DNA of 64,000 bases, from the NCBI RefSeq assembly GCF_937881195.1, contig NZ_CALGFC010000032.1, positions 62,001-126,000 on the forward strand, given 5' to 3'. Under the pieces are notes generated by a model that had not been told where the DNA came from, did no database searches, and saw only the letters and a list, made by a program, of their open reading frames with translations. This document shows positions 1 through 8,144 of the stretch, in pieces. The position numbers and the translations under genes are program-made. Each line of letters begins with the position of its first letter. Position 1 is the first letter of the stretch. The stretch is from an uncultured Methanobrevibacter sp. (GTDB lineage: Archaea; Methanobacteriota; Methanobacteria; Methanobacteriales; Methanobacteriaceae).

Positions 1-132
1 TTCATCACTAATAATATTGTGTCCACCATAAAAGATGGTACCTGCTAAAACAGTTGGATATTCTCCTGGCTGACCTCCAATCTTAACGCCAGCTATATCC
101 AATACTTCTTGTTCTTTATCAAACCTAAACAT
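1..132 (-). CDS. mtrH: Tetrahydromethanopterin S-methyltransferase subunit H, N-terminal fragment
   Basis: MtrH is the cytoplasmic subunit that moves the methyl group from methyl-H4MPT to the cobamide of MtrA. Only the first 44 codons are inside the window; the frame is open to the left edge. The visible residues (MFRFDKEQEVLDIAGVKIGG, then a GEYPTVLAGTIFYGG stretch) are the typical MtrH N-terminus. A GGAGG ribosome-binding site lies just upstream, and the gene follows mtrG by 16 bp as last member of mtrEDCBAFGH. The truncation is the window edge, not a defect. Confidence 0.93.
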   Translation of the reverse strand, partial: MFRFDKEQEVLDIAGVKIGGQPGEYPTVLAGTIFYGGHNIISDE

Positions 133-148
133 AAATAATCCTCCATCC

Positions 149-391
149 TTAGAGTAATGCACCTAGTAATAATGGTAAAAGATTATATTTCATAACTACA
201 ACCATTATTATAAGACCTATTATTATACCATATAAAATACCAACATCTCTACCAGTTTGTTGACCTAACCTTTGATAGTATTCACCAATAGTAAAATCAA
301 CTTTATCTTCAATATCATCTAATTTTTCATTAGCTTTGTTGTAATCATCAGCAGAGACAAGTACTCGAGGTATTGTATTTTCTTCAGACAT
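149..391 (-). CDS. mtrG: Tetrahydromethanopterin S-methyltransferase subunit G
   Basis: Small subunit (80 aa) of the membrane Na+-pumping methyl-H4MPT:coenzyme M methyltransferase. Residues 1-50 are soluble and helical, with charged residues and GEYYQRLGQQTGRDVGILYG, followed by one hydrophobic C-terminal membrane segment (about 52-78). Length and sequence fit MtrG. It lies between mtrF (12 bp upstream) and mtrH in one transcription unit. Its exact role is not known; such single-span subunits probably anchor and organise the complex. Confidence 0.93.
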   Translation of the reverse strand: MSEENTIPRVLVSADDYNKANEKLDDIEDKVDFTIGEYYQRLGQQTGRDVGILYGIIIGLIIMVVVMKYNLLPLLLGALL

Positions 392-403
392 TCATAACAC
401 CTC

Positions 404-604
404 TTAGACCAAATTCGCTAAATATGGGATTACTACAATTAATACAAAAGCGATAGCTAATCCTAAACCAATCCCAGTGAATCTTGTTGAAATTAATCCT
501 GCGAACAATCTTCCTTCTCTTCCAATTAATTGAGACCTATATTTTATATCTTCAGATACTTTTTTAATACCACGGACGTTAGGTTTGTTAGATAATTTAA
601 CCAT
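404..604 (-). CDS. mtrF: Tetrahydromethanopterin S-methyltransferase subunit F
   Basis: A 66-residue subunit of the Mtr complex. A soluble amphipathic N-terminal half (about 1-40) is followed by one membrane helix (about 42-65). The region before the helix resembles the C-terminal part of MtrA, which also ends in a helix plus a single membrane anchor. Preceded by a good GGAGG ribosome-binding site and 12 bp after mtrA. Function is structural as far as is known. Confidence 0.92.
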   Translation of the reverse strand: MVKLSNKPNVRGIKKVSEDIKYRSQLIGREGRLFAGLISTRFTGIGLGLAIAFVLIVVIPYLANLV

Positions 605-616
605 TATTAAACCTCC

Positions 617-1342
617 TTATATAAATCCTAGGAATAAACATCCGACAACCAAAGTGAAAATTAATCCAATCATAATACCTTGAACTTTACCTGCATAATT
701 ACCAGCAAAATTTCTTTGTACAGCACCAATCATTTTCATTTGGGATTGAATGTTTCTCATCCTTGCCTCAATTAAAGCAGTTTCAGGAGCGACTGGGCGA
801 ACTTCTTCACCTTCATCCTCTTCATCTCCACTTTCATCAAGAGAAATTACATAAGCTTCCTCTTCGAAAGCTCCAGGATCTTTTTCTATGCATTCTTTAA
901 CTTTAGCTTCGATTGCACCAGCATCTTCTATATCAACCATATTAATAACTTCAAGTTGATTTTGGAATCTATCAATTCCTTCATCAGGAATATTTTCAAC
1001 ATATGGAATAGCTCCAGTAGCACCCATGATACTTCTTTTTTCTGGATCTACACCATTTTGATGTAATGCTTCAAAACTTTGACCTGTAATATGTCCTTGA
1101 ACTTCAGATCCACATAATATTAAAAATCTGATGTTAGGGTTTGATATTATATTAGCTACAACTGTTTCAATTCCTAGATTTTCTGTTTTACAAGGACCAG
1201 AAATCGCTGCACCCGCATTAGCAGCAATATCCTCATTGTGAGAACCTAAAGTTGTAACTGCAACAGGACTTTCAGGGTCCCCTGCAATATAATCTCCATT
1301 AATTATTGGCCATCCTTCTGCAGGTGATTTTTTATCTGCCAT
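617..1342 (-). CDS. mtrA: Tetrahydromethanopterin S-methyltransferase subunit A (corrinoid)
   Basis: MtrA carries the 5-hydroxybenzimidazolyl cobamide that accepts the methyl group from MtrH and passes it to coenzyme M, coupled to Na+ export. The protein has 241 aa. His84, in the segment SEVQGHITGQS, falls at the same number as the cobalt-ligating histidine described for Methanothermobacter MtrA. An acidic linker (about 165-185) precedes a helix and a C-terminal membrane anchor (about 218-240). Its ATG directly abuts the TAG stop of mtrB, so the two are probably translationally coupled. Confidence 0.96.
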   Translation of the reverse strand: MADKKSPAEGWPIINGDYIAGDPESPVAVTTLGSHNEDIAANAGAAISGPCKTENLGIETVVANIISNPNIRFLILCGSEVQGHITGQSFEALHQNGVDPEKRSIMGATGAIPYVENIPDEGIDRFQNQLEVINMVDIEDAGAIEAKVKECIEKDPGAFEEEAYVISLDESGDEEDEGEEVRPVAPETALIEARMRNIQSQMKMIGAVQRNFAGNYAGKVQGIMIGLIFTLVVGCLFLGFI

Positions 1343-1669
1343 CTATAAAACCCCCAAATTGACTAATAAAGGAATTGCAGCTAATAATACGAATAATCCT
1401 ATTACAAAACCGTACACCATGTTTGTAAGCATACCTGCAGTAGCATAAGTGCCTTCTCTTCCAGGATAAGCCCCTTCGGAAACAGTGTTTGGATCTAATG
1501 AATGCATTAAATCATCTGCTGCAGCCTCTAAACTAGTTATTTCATTGTTTATATCGTCCATAGAGAGTACTAAAACTTCTCTTCCTAAAGCAGCGCCAAT
1601 TACCCCAGTAGAGGGATCAAGAGTTAAGCTGTACTCAGGAACTATTTTAATTAAAGGTAACATTTCCAT
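1343..1669 (-). CDS. mtrB: Tetrahydromethanopterin S-methyltransferase subunit B
   Basis: Small Mtr subunit (108 aa) with a soluble N-terminal domain and one C-terminal membrane helix (about 80-106). The N-terminal segment MLPLIKIVPEYSLTLDPSTG is characteristic of MtrB. It stands between mtrC (11 bp away) and mtrA (abutting). It is thought to be one of the single-span subunits surrounding the MtrCDE ion-channel part. No anomalies. Confidence 0.93.
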   Translation of the reverse strand: MEMLPLIKIVPEYSLTLDPSTGVIGAALGREVLVLSMDDINNEITSLEAAADDLMHSLDPNTVSEGAYPGREGTYATAGMLTNMVYGFVIGLFVLLAAIPLLVNLGVL

Positions 1670-1680
1670 ATTTTTTCCCC

Positions 1681-2520
1681 CTATTGTTCTTCAACTTTAG
1701 GCCATAATCCAGACCATTTAACAGATGCAGCTTCATTGAATGATGCTTTAATATATGCCCTAATAGATATTATCCATCCGACTCCAGCAACGATAATAAC
1801 AGCTACCCATACAGGAATTCCCATCCAAGTATTAGGAACAGGATTAATAATAGTTAAAATTCCAGTGATAAACATAGCTAAAAATGCTGTGGAAGCGGCT
1901 AATTTAAGAGTTCTAACTTGATTTTCGTTAGGTCCTAAACATGCATTAAATGGATGTTGGATAGCCATGGTATTCATTATAAAGAATAATGCTATAAATC
2001 CAGGAGCTACAACAGATGTGAGAATTCCATCAAGATGATAGGTTCCTGCAAGAGTTGCAGAAAATGCTAATACAGATAAAGCAGCAGCACCAGAAATTTC
2101 AGCAGTACATCTTTCGAGTACAGGAATTTTCATTCCAATAATTTTCTTAGCAATTAAACCAACAATGAGACCTAATATCATTGAGAGTACTAAAGCAAAG
2201 ATAGGCCCTAACATTCCAAGACCAGTAGTAAATGAAAGAGATACTAAAGCAATACCTGCTAATGCACCAATAATACCAATAGAAAGAGACATATATCCAA
2301 TAGAAGGGACACCAGTACCTAAACCATAACTTGCAACTCTACGAATAGCATCTGCACCCCATACAATAGCACAAACACCACCTAAAGCTGCAAAAACAGG
2401 CCCAAATACGGGATTAAATGGAACTAGGTAAATACCAATAAGGCCACCAATAACTCCTAAAAGGAGTAATTTTTCAGCACCTATAGCACCACCAGTAGGT
2501 CCTCCACCAGCTGCTGACAT
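1681..2520 (-). CDS. mtrC: Tetrahydromethanopterin S-methyltransferase subunit C
   Basis: Polytopic integral membrane subunit (279 aa), one of the three (C, D, E) thought to form the Na+-translocating part of Mtr. Seven or so glycine-rich hydrophobic segments fill the protein. I chose the ATG encoding MSAAGGGPTGGAIGAEK: it has a GGAGGTG ribosome-binding site, and a longer upstream reading frame would run inside mtrD with a non-family sequence. The A of this ATG is shared with the TAA stop of mtrD (TAATG), so coupling is expected. Confidence 0.95.
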   Translation of the reverse strand: MSAAGGGPTGGAIGAEKLLLLGVIGGLIGIYLVPFNPVFGPVFAALGGVCAIVWGADAIRRVASYGLGTGVPSIGYMSLSIGIIGALAGIALVSLSFTTGLGMLGPIFALVLSMILGLIVGLIAKKIIGMKIPVLERCTAEISGAAALSVLAFSATLAGTYHLDGILTSVVAPGFIALFFIMNTMAIQHPFNACLGPNENQVRTLKLAASTAFLAMFITGILTIINPVPNTWMGIPVWVAVIIVAGVGWIISIRAYIKASFNEAASVKWSGLWPKVEEQ

Positions 2521-3224
2521 TATGCAACACCTCCAGTTAAAAGAATAGCAAATACTCCCATTATTATAGAAGCAATACCACAAGCAAGAATACCAGTACC
2601 GATTCTTTTGAATTTAGGGTCGTGGAAACCTTCAATAGTACCACCAATATTATAAGAAGCAATTACTGAATTAATAAAGAAAACAGCTACAGCTAAGATA
2701 GCAGCTAATCCAGCAGTTACAGTAGGGTCAGTTATAAAACTTCCTTCTGTCATTGCAATATTAATACCATAGTAAACAAGTCCTCCACCAGCACCACCGA
2801 GTAAACCCCCGATAATACCACTGACAAAACAAACAGTAGGTAAACCATGTCCTTCAGTACCAGAAGTAACATATTTTTCTTGATTTCTACCAGTTATTGG
2901 GTCTACTTCAGCTTTTGCAGAAGAAGGTACAACACCAACACCGAATACATAAATTATGTTAGCAACTAACATGGTTAAACCCATCATCATCATTGCACCT
3001 ACTGCTCCAGCAATTGCAATAATATACCATGGTTGACCAGTCATAGCTGCTGCAGTAATTAAACCAGTTAATCCAGCACCTGCTGCAAGCATTGCTGTAC
3101 CAGTTCCTACCCCAGTAGCTGTTGCCATAGCTGCAGGAGCTCCTCCTACTGGTATGAAGTGTACACCTCCACCAATGAGGATTCCTCCAACTGTAATAAA
3201 TATTATTAAACTTATTGGATCCAT
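2520..3224 (-). CDS. mtrD: Tetrahydromethanopterin S-methyltransferase subunit D
   Basis: Polytopic membrane subunit of Mtr (234 aa). Start MDPISLIIFITVGGILIGGG is the family N-terminus and has a perfect TAAGGAGGTTT ribosome-binding site; the upstream in-frame ATG lies inside mtrE and is not used. About six hydrophobic spans are visible, with a conserved soluble loop near residues 105-130 containing DPITGRNQEKYVTSGTEGHG. MtrC, D and E together are considered the Na+ path driven by demethylation of the corrinoid. Confidence 0.95.
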   Translation of the reverse strand: MDPISLIIFITVGGILIGGGVHFIPVGGAPAAMATATGVGTGTAMLAAGAGLTGLITAAAMTGQPWYIIAIAGAVGAMMMMGLTMLVANIIYVFGVGVVPSSAKAEVDPITGRNQEKYVTSGTEGHGLPTVCFVSGIIGGLLGGAGGGLVYYGINIAMTEGSFITDPTVTAGLAAILAVAVFFINSVIASYNIGGTIEGFHDPKFKRIGTGILACGIASIIMGVFAILLTGGVA

Positions 3225-3237
3225 AAATGAAACCTCC

Positions 3238-4128
3238 TTAATCTTCCTTATATGGTCCATATTTAGTTCTAGCAAAGTTTTCAAGTCTCTCATTCATAAT
3301 AATAAGAAGAATAATTATAATTAAACCTGCAATTAATCCTCCAATTAAACCAAATACAACAGTGATCCAGAAACTTAAAAATACAACAGTACCAAAACAA
3401 AAACCAGTTAACGGTCCACCAAATTTAGCACAAAAATTAACAGTATCAATAGAATTTCTTGCACCAACTTCGGATTTAGTTACAATATCACCATGAATAG
3501 CTACAGGAATACCTCCACCAAACGGATATTGTTGGTATTCTCTTTCTGCACCATAATGAACATCCCCAGTAGAAGAACCAATAGCACCAATAGTTATTCC
3601 CCACAAAACAGCGAGAAGCGGTAATGGGAAAACATGTAATGGAGTTCCGTTAAGAGGTATAGTCATTAAGTATGCTACACTTACAATACAAAAAGTAGTT
3701 ATAAAACCATGACCTGCAACAGGTCCTAATGCTTGGGTTAAAGCATCCATAAACAAAGGTTGCTCAAATTGAGATTGACTTACAATCCTTCCCATATGAG
3801 CTGTTACTGTGTAAACAGTGTGTACTAAAGCAGCAATAGTTGCACCAATAGCAATTCCTACAATAGGCATTAAATTAAAGTTAAACATTGGTGAAATCAA
3901 AACAAATGCTATAGAACCTGCGATACCACACCATGTACCATATGCAACTGGTTCACCAGAAACAGCCTTATTAATAAATCGGTGTAAATGTCCCATTTGA
4001 GGAGCTAGCTGAACTTGTGAGTTTGGATTACTCATGGAACCAACATCAGATTCTAAATCCTCTGCGGCACCAGCTATAGTTGCAGCTGCACCCATCAATG
4101 CAACAACACCTAAAGTTATAGGGTCCAT
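3238..4128 (-). CDS. mtrE: Tetrahydromethanopterin S-methyltransferase subunit E
   Basis: First gene of the mtr operon, a polytopic membrane subunit (296 aa). It starts MDPITLGVVALMGAAATIAG, followed by a conserved soluble segment (about 25-60) and about six membrane spans; the long loop near 185-225 with GDVHYGAEREYQQYPFGGG is typical of MtrE. A strong AAGGAGGAAAAG site precedes the ATG. The 235 bp upstream of it hold the mcr terminator and a probable separate promoter, so mtr need not depend on mcr read-through. Confidence 0.95.
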   Translation of the reverse strand: MDPITLGVVALMGAAATIAGAAEDLESDVGSMSNPNSQVQLAPQMGHLHRFINKAVSGEPVAYGTWCGIAGSIAFVLISPMFNFNLMPIVGIAIGATIAALVHTVYTVTAHMGRIVSQSQFEQPLFMDALTQALGPVAGHGFITTFCIVSVAYLMTIPLNGTPLHVFPLPLLAVLWGITIGAIGSSTGDVHYGAEREYQQYPFGGGIPVAIHGDIVTKSEVGARNSIDTVNFCAKFGGPLTGFCFGTVVFLSFWITVVFGLIGGLIAGLIIIILLIIMNERLENFARTKYGPYKED

Positions 4129-4260
4129 ATTTTCTTTTCCTCCTTAGTTTTTATTAAATTGATAATTTAATAAATATGATATATTTCTTTATTGATTAAA
4201 ATAGTTGTTTATTTTTATTTATAACTAATATAAAATCTTTAGAATTTATTAATAATTTTA
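4129..4260 (-). promoter_or_regulatory. Probable mtr operon promoter and leader
   Basis: On the minus strand a TATA-like TTTTATATT (plus-strand 4227-4235), with A-rich BRE-like bases before it, lies about 100 bp ahead of mtrE. That would start transcription near 4203 and give a leader of roughly 75 nt ending in AAGGAGG. A second A/T-rich box sits at about 4216-4225. Inferred from position and consensus only. Confidence 0.45.
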
Positions 4261-4330
4261 ATGAATATGATAATGATAATAATAATTTATCTTTTAACTC
4301 TCTTGATACTTATTTTATAAACAACTAAAC

Positions 4331-4369
4331 TAAAAAAATAAAAAAAAATAGGTGTTAATACACCTATTT
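4331..4369 (-). terminator. Hairpin and poly-T terminator after mcrA
   Basis: On the minus strand AAATAGGTG (4361-4369) pairs perfectly with CACCTATTT (4346-4354) around a 6-nt loop and is followed by a run of nine T, an A and seven more T. The stop codon TAG of mcrA (4364-4366) is inside the 5' arm of the stem. This is the clearest terminator in the window and marks the end of the mcr transcript before mtr. Confidence 0.8.
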
Positions 4370-6016
4370 AGCAGGTATAATAAGAGATCTTTCACCATCA
4401 GGCATAAATTCTCTTAATGCACCTTTTGCAATTTCAGCACGAGGTTGGGAGAAATCGAAACTTAAGTTTTTATCAGCAAATGCAATTTTAACGAGTGGGT
4501 TAAATGCAAATGCGTCTCCACGAGCTGAATGAGGAGCTTGGGAAATACCTGCGTATTCTCCTTGGTGTCCTACGTTCATTGCATAGTTAGGATAATTTGG
4601 TCCTCTCATTTCAACAGGTAATCCTTCGTCATTTCTTATAGAGAATACGTTGGATGCACCACATTGATCTTGTAAATCGTAACCATAGAATCCTAATCTA
4701 GAATGTTGTTCTTTATGTAAGTACATAGCTAAATACCATGCACTTAAACCAGTTTGAGAGTTTCCAGTAGCGAAAGCTGTTGAACAACCAGCTGCTGCTG
4801 ATATAACAGATGCTCTTTGAGAACCACCAAATTGAGTTTCAAGCAATGCAGGATATTCTTCATATTGTTCTAATGCATAGAAAGCTACTTCAGAACCTAC
4901 ATCAAGAACGGTGTCCATATTGTTTGGAGCTTCACATAAACCAAATTTATCTTCGACGTATTCTTTACCATAGTAAGTAAAGTCATCGAGAATATTATCA
5001 GTATAAGCTGCAGATGCGTATTGAGTAAATCCAACACCACCAGACATGTATGAACCTAACCAAATTTGATCGTATAATGCTGCACCCATAGCTACTACAT
5101 CTAAAGTAGATCTTACAGGATCTTCAGGATTAACTCTTGAAGATTGACACATATCAGCTAAGAAACCAAATGCAATTCCACCAGGTTCATTTTCTGCTCT
5201 TGCTCTTCTAACTGGTAAGTAAGTACCCATGTGAATAACTTCTGCGTGTTTTGATGCATATGCAAAATCACCAGTAGCTCCTTCACCAGCACATTGATTA
5301 TAAGCAGAAATCATGGACATACCGATTTGCATAGCAGACCATCTGGAAGTAGTACCTCCATCACAAACTCTTCCTACAATTGTAGGAATTCTTACAGCTT
5401 GCCATACTTTGTCACCAACTTCAGCTTTTAAAGCTTCAGCTTGTTCTTCGGAAAACTCTTTATTAATATCTAAAACGAATGCACTGTCAATTTCATCAGC
5501 TAACTCGTCATCACCAGTAAATACTTTTACATAACTGTCAGCTACGAGTGATGGGTTGGTTTCAACCATGTGCTCTTGTACAATAGCAGCACCAGGCATA
5601 GCGTGGTTAACAGTCTCTAAATATTCAGTGATTGTTTCAGGAGTAACTTCCATACCTAACCTTTTTTCAAGAACATTATGTGCAGTGTTTAATCCTACAA
5701 TAACAGTTCTTCTAATGTCATCCCACATTTGTTGGATAGCAGCATTGTTAACAAAATGGAAATCGTCTCCTTCAACATAAGTTTCAGTTGTAGATACCTG
5801 GTAAGGCATTAATGCTCTTTGTCCTAATGGAGAACCTACATCTGGATTATATTGAGGAATACCTCTTTTTGCAGCGATTTCTTTACCTGCGTTAGCAAAT
5901 TCAGTTTTCCTTTCAGATTGTTTCCATCCACCTAAGTTGTAAAAGGTAGTGGTTTTTTCTTCAGGATCTTCTTTGAATTTTTTATTTAATGCTTCGATAA
6001 ACTTTTTATCAGCCAT
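4364..6016 (-). CDS. mcrA: Methyl-coenzyme M reductase I subunit alpha
   Basis: Catalytic alpha subunit (550 aa) of MCR, which makes methane and CoM-S-S-CoB from methyl-CoM and CoB using nickel F430. Counting residues gives Gln147 (the axial Ni ligand) and each residue reported as modified in Methanothermobacter marburgensis MCR I at the same number: His257, Arg271, Gln400, Gly445 (thioglycine), Asp450 and Cys452. The collinearity fits isoenzyme I. Last gene of mcrBDCGA, 15 bp after mcrG, preceded by a GGAGAGGAG-type site and ended by a hairpin terminator. Base composition is richer than in neighbours, as expected for a very highly expressed gene. Confidence 0.98.
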   Translation of the reverse strand: MADKKFIEALNKKFKEDPEEKTTTFYNLGGWKQSERKTEFANAGKEIAAKRGIPQYNPDVGSPLGQRALMPYQVSTTETYVEGDDFHFVNNAAIQQMWDDIRRTVIVGLNTAHNVLEKRLGMEVTPETITEYLETVNHAMPGAAIVQEHMVETNPSLVADSYVKVFTGDDELADEIDSAFVLDINKEFSEEQAEALKAEVGDKVWQAVRIPTIVGRVCDGGTTSRWSAMQIGMSMISAYNQCAGEGATGDFAYASKHAEVIHMGTYLPVRRARAENEPGGIAFGFLADMCQSSRVNPEDPVRSTLDVVAMGAALYDQIWLGSYMSGGVGFTQYASAAYTDNILDDFTYYGKEYVEDKFGLCEAPNNMDTVLDVGSEVAFYALEQYEEYPALLETQFGGSQRASVISAAAGCSTAFATGNSQTGLSAWYLAMYLHKEQHSRLGFYGYDLQDQCGASNVFSIRNDEGLPVEMRGPNYPNYAMNVGHQGEYAGISQAPHSARGDAFAFNPLVKIAFADKNLSFDFSQPRAEIAKGALREFMPDGERSLIIPAK

Positions 6017-6031
6017 TTTAATCTCCTCTCC

Positions 6032-6781
6032 TTATTCTGGACAGAATCCACCTTCGGATCTTGTGACGTGTATTCTGTGTAATATTTCTACAGCGTCTTT
6101 ATCGTCCTTATAAGCTTCACCATCTACTCTGTAAATGGTAGTCTTCTTCATTAAAGTTTCTTCATCTAATGGCTCACCGAGTACAACAGGTTCATCTAGT
6201 TCTTTACCAATTTGATCTTTTACCATTTCGATTTTACCAGTTTCTTTGTTTAATAATTGTCTTCTTAACATATCAAACATTACACCGTCTTCATCGAGTC
6301 TTAAAGAGTGACCGTGAACAGATTTACCTCTGATTCCAGACCTTGCTGGATCAAAATATTCGGTTTCTAATAATTCTTTGGAGATTTTTTCGAGATCTCT
6401 TTCTCTTGCTTCGATAATTTGTCTTCCTGACAAAGTACCAGCATCTACTCCTCTAAATCTGTTTAAGTAAGACCTAGATCTTAAATAAGGTTGAGCAGGG
6501 GCAAAATACATAGAATCTACAAATTGAATATATCTTACTCTATCTCCAGCTTTTGCACCGTCGATTGGTTCTACTAATTCTCTAATGATGTCTTCAGGCT
6601 CATCCATTTCATCTAATGGAGGGTGAACACTTTTATATTCTTCACCTGGAGCTCTGTGACCTAATACTTTTACTACGCCTTCATCAGATATTTCTCTTAA
6701 TTTTTCTAACTCATATTCTGGGTCAGAAAAGTTTCTTCTGTTTTGAGCTACCTGAGAAGTTCCTGGATAATATTGTGCCAT
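6032..6781 (-). CDS. mcrG: Methyl-coenzyme M reductase I subunit gamma
   Basis: Gamma subunit (249 aa) of the alpha2-beta2-gamma2 MCR hexamer; it contributes to the F430 pocket. The signature LGHRAPGEEYKSVHPPL is at residues 40-56, and the start MAQYYPGTSQVAQNRRNF is the family N-terminus. It follows mcrC by 3 bp and precedes mcrA by 15 bp, so the three are surely one transcript. No anomalies. Confidence 0.97.
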   Translation of the reverse strand: MAQYYPGTSQVAQNRRNFSDPEYELEKLREISDEGVVKVLGHRAPGEEYKSVHPPLDEMDEPEDIIRELVEPIDGAKAGDRVRYIQFVDSMYFAPAQPYLRSRSYLNRFRGVDAGTLSGRQIIEARERDLEKISKELLETEYFDPARSGIRGKSVHGHSLRLDEDGVMFDMLRRQLLNKETGKIEMVKDQIGKELDEPVVLGEPLDEETLMKKTTIYRVDGEAYKDDKDAVEILHRIHVTRSEGGFCPE

Positions 6782-6784
6782 AAA

Positions 6785-7387
6785 TCATGCACCTCCTAAT
6801 GCTAACTTAACTTTTCTAATAATCTCATCTAATTTTTCTTGGGAACATGTTTCTCCCCTAATAACACCACTAACAATATCAACAATTTTACCATTAGTTT
6901 TAATTCCTCCTTTAGCCTCATTAGGCATGACATGGGAAGTTTTAACACCAATTTTTGCAAAATCTTCAAAATCGACAGGATATTCACAAATAACAACACA
7001 AGGACAATTAACATTACGAAGAATTAATCTTGCTTTATAAGTAATATGATTTTTAACTCCGCCAAGATGAATTACAAGTAATTTAAACTGTGACATTTGA
7101 TTAACTTCTTTATCAGTCAATCCAAATCCGCCACTTGCACCTGGAGCATCAGATGGAGTTCCTGCACCCGCATTGAGTATCATTGTACTAGTTAAAACAT
7201 TGGCTTCGCGAAGTGCAAAAGTTATTTCACAAACAGGTTTTGTAATATGCCTTCTTCCAGGAGACATAGCTACTGCAAGAACATCACTTCCACATTCTGC
7301 GAAAGTTCCTCTTTGAGCTATTCCTCCACCTTCACCAAGACCCATTGTTTCACGACAATCTACAACATGGGTACAACGTCCAATCAT
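6785..7387 (-). CDS. mcrC: Methyl-coenzyme M reductase operon protein C
   Basis: McrC (200 aa) is not part of the MCR hexamer; in Methanothermobacter it has been found in the ATP-dependent activating complex that reduces Ni in F430. The N-terminus MIGRCTHVVDCRETMGLGEG and the segment STMILNAGAGTPSDAPGASG (about 67-86) are family hallmarks; Cys5, Cys11 and Cys32 are candidate metal or thiol ligands. Start has an AAGGATG site. A 118-bp AT-rich spacer separates it from mcrD upstream. Confidence 0.95.
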   Translation of the reverse strand: MIGRCTHVVDCRETMGLGEGGGIAQRGTFAECGSDVLAVAMSPGRRHITKPVCEITFALREANVLTSTMILNAGAGTPSDAPGASGGFGLTDKEVNQMSQFKLLVIHLGGVKNHITYKARLILRNVNCPCVVICEYPVDFEDFAKIGVKTSHVMPNEAKGGIKTNGKIVDIVSGVIRGETCSQEKLDEIIRKVKLALGGA

Positions 7388-7505
7388 ATTTTCATCCTTA
7401 TTGTTAATTAAATAAATTTTCCTTTATTTATATTTAAATCTTTATTTATATTATAAGTAAATTATAATTGAATTATTATTATTTAATATACAAAATATAA
7501 GATCC

Positions 7506-7952
7506 TTAATCCATATCTTTTTTTATGATAGTTACTCTGTCTGCGAGCTTAGCTGATTGATCAGTCATTCCAATTAACTCTTCAGGGATGTCTGAGTCAC
7601 CATATTTTATGTTATCAGAGACAGTCTTCTGAGTTCTGATGTATTTTCCGATATTAATATCAAATCCAAAAGGAAGATATTCATTGCATATCTCCTTTAT
7701 ATCATCAATAGTTGATTCATTTGAAATTTCAACAAAAATACGGCCAGTTTTGACTTTAAGCTCAAGTTCTTTACCATTGACTGTAATTTTTCTCCTATCA
7801 ACATATCTAGGATCTTCGTTAGGGTCTTCGGGTGGGAGCCTAGGTCCTTGAATAACTGTTCTTTTAACATCATCAAGACTTTCAATACCATTTAACAACT
7901 TTTCAGTTGTATTTGCTCCTAAAACTCTATGTGGAAATACTTCTATGTCCAT
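7506..7952 (-). CDS. mcrD: Methyl-coenzyme M reductase operon protein D
   Basis: McrD (148 aa) binds MCR and is implicated in its assembly or activation, though not needed in the mature enzyme. The N-terminus MDIEVFPHRVLGANTTEKLL and the proline-rich GPRLPPEDPNEDPRYVDRRK (about 35-55) match the family. Gaps of 192 bp to mcrB and 118 bp to mcrC are unusually large for an operon of this kind, and both hold A/T boxes that could act as internal promoters. Confidence 0.95.
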   Translation of the reverse strand: MDIEVFPHRVLGANTTEKLLNGIESLDDVKRTVIQGPRLPPEDPNEDPRYVDRRKITVNGKELELKVKTGRIFVEISNESTIDDIKEICNEYLPFGFDINIGKYIRTQKTVSDNIKYGDSDIPEELIGMTDQSAKLADRVTIIKKDMD

Positions 7953-8144
7953 TTATAATTATCCCCATTTAATTAGTATGATTGTATGATTAATTCAAAT
8001 TAATAATATTTAGATTTATATTAATTTTATATTCATGTTAATTTTTATTAATAAAATAATTTATCCAATTAAAACCATGATATGTAAAATCATCCAAATA
8101 TATTGTAATTAATTATTATAATTAATCAAAAAACATGCGAGATT

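Noticed and set aside
2521..2583. N-terminal extension of mtrC into mtrD
   Set aside because: The added residues are not family sequence and the internal ATG has a strong ribosome-binding site and TAATG coupling to mtrD.
6829..7027. Open frames in other phases within mcrC (and similar ones in mtrE, mcrA, mcrD, mcrB, hmd)
   Set aside because: They lie inside strongly conserved genes, lack ribosome-binding sites and match no family; they are shadows of coding DNA.
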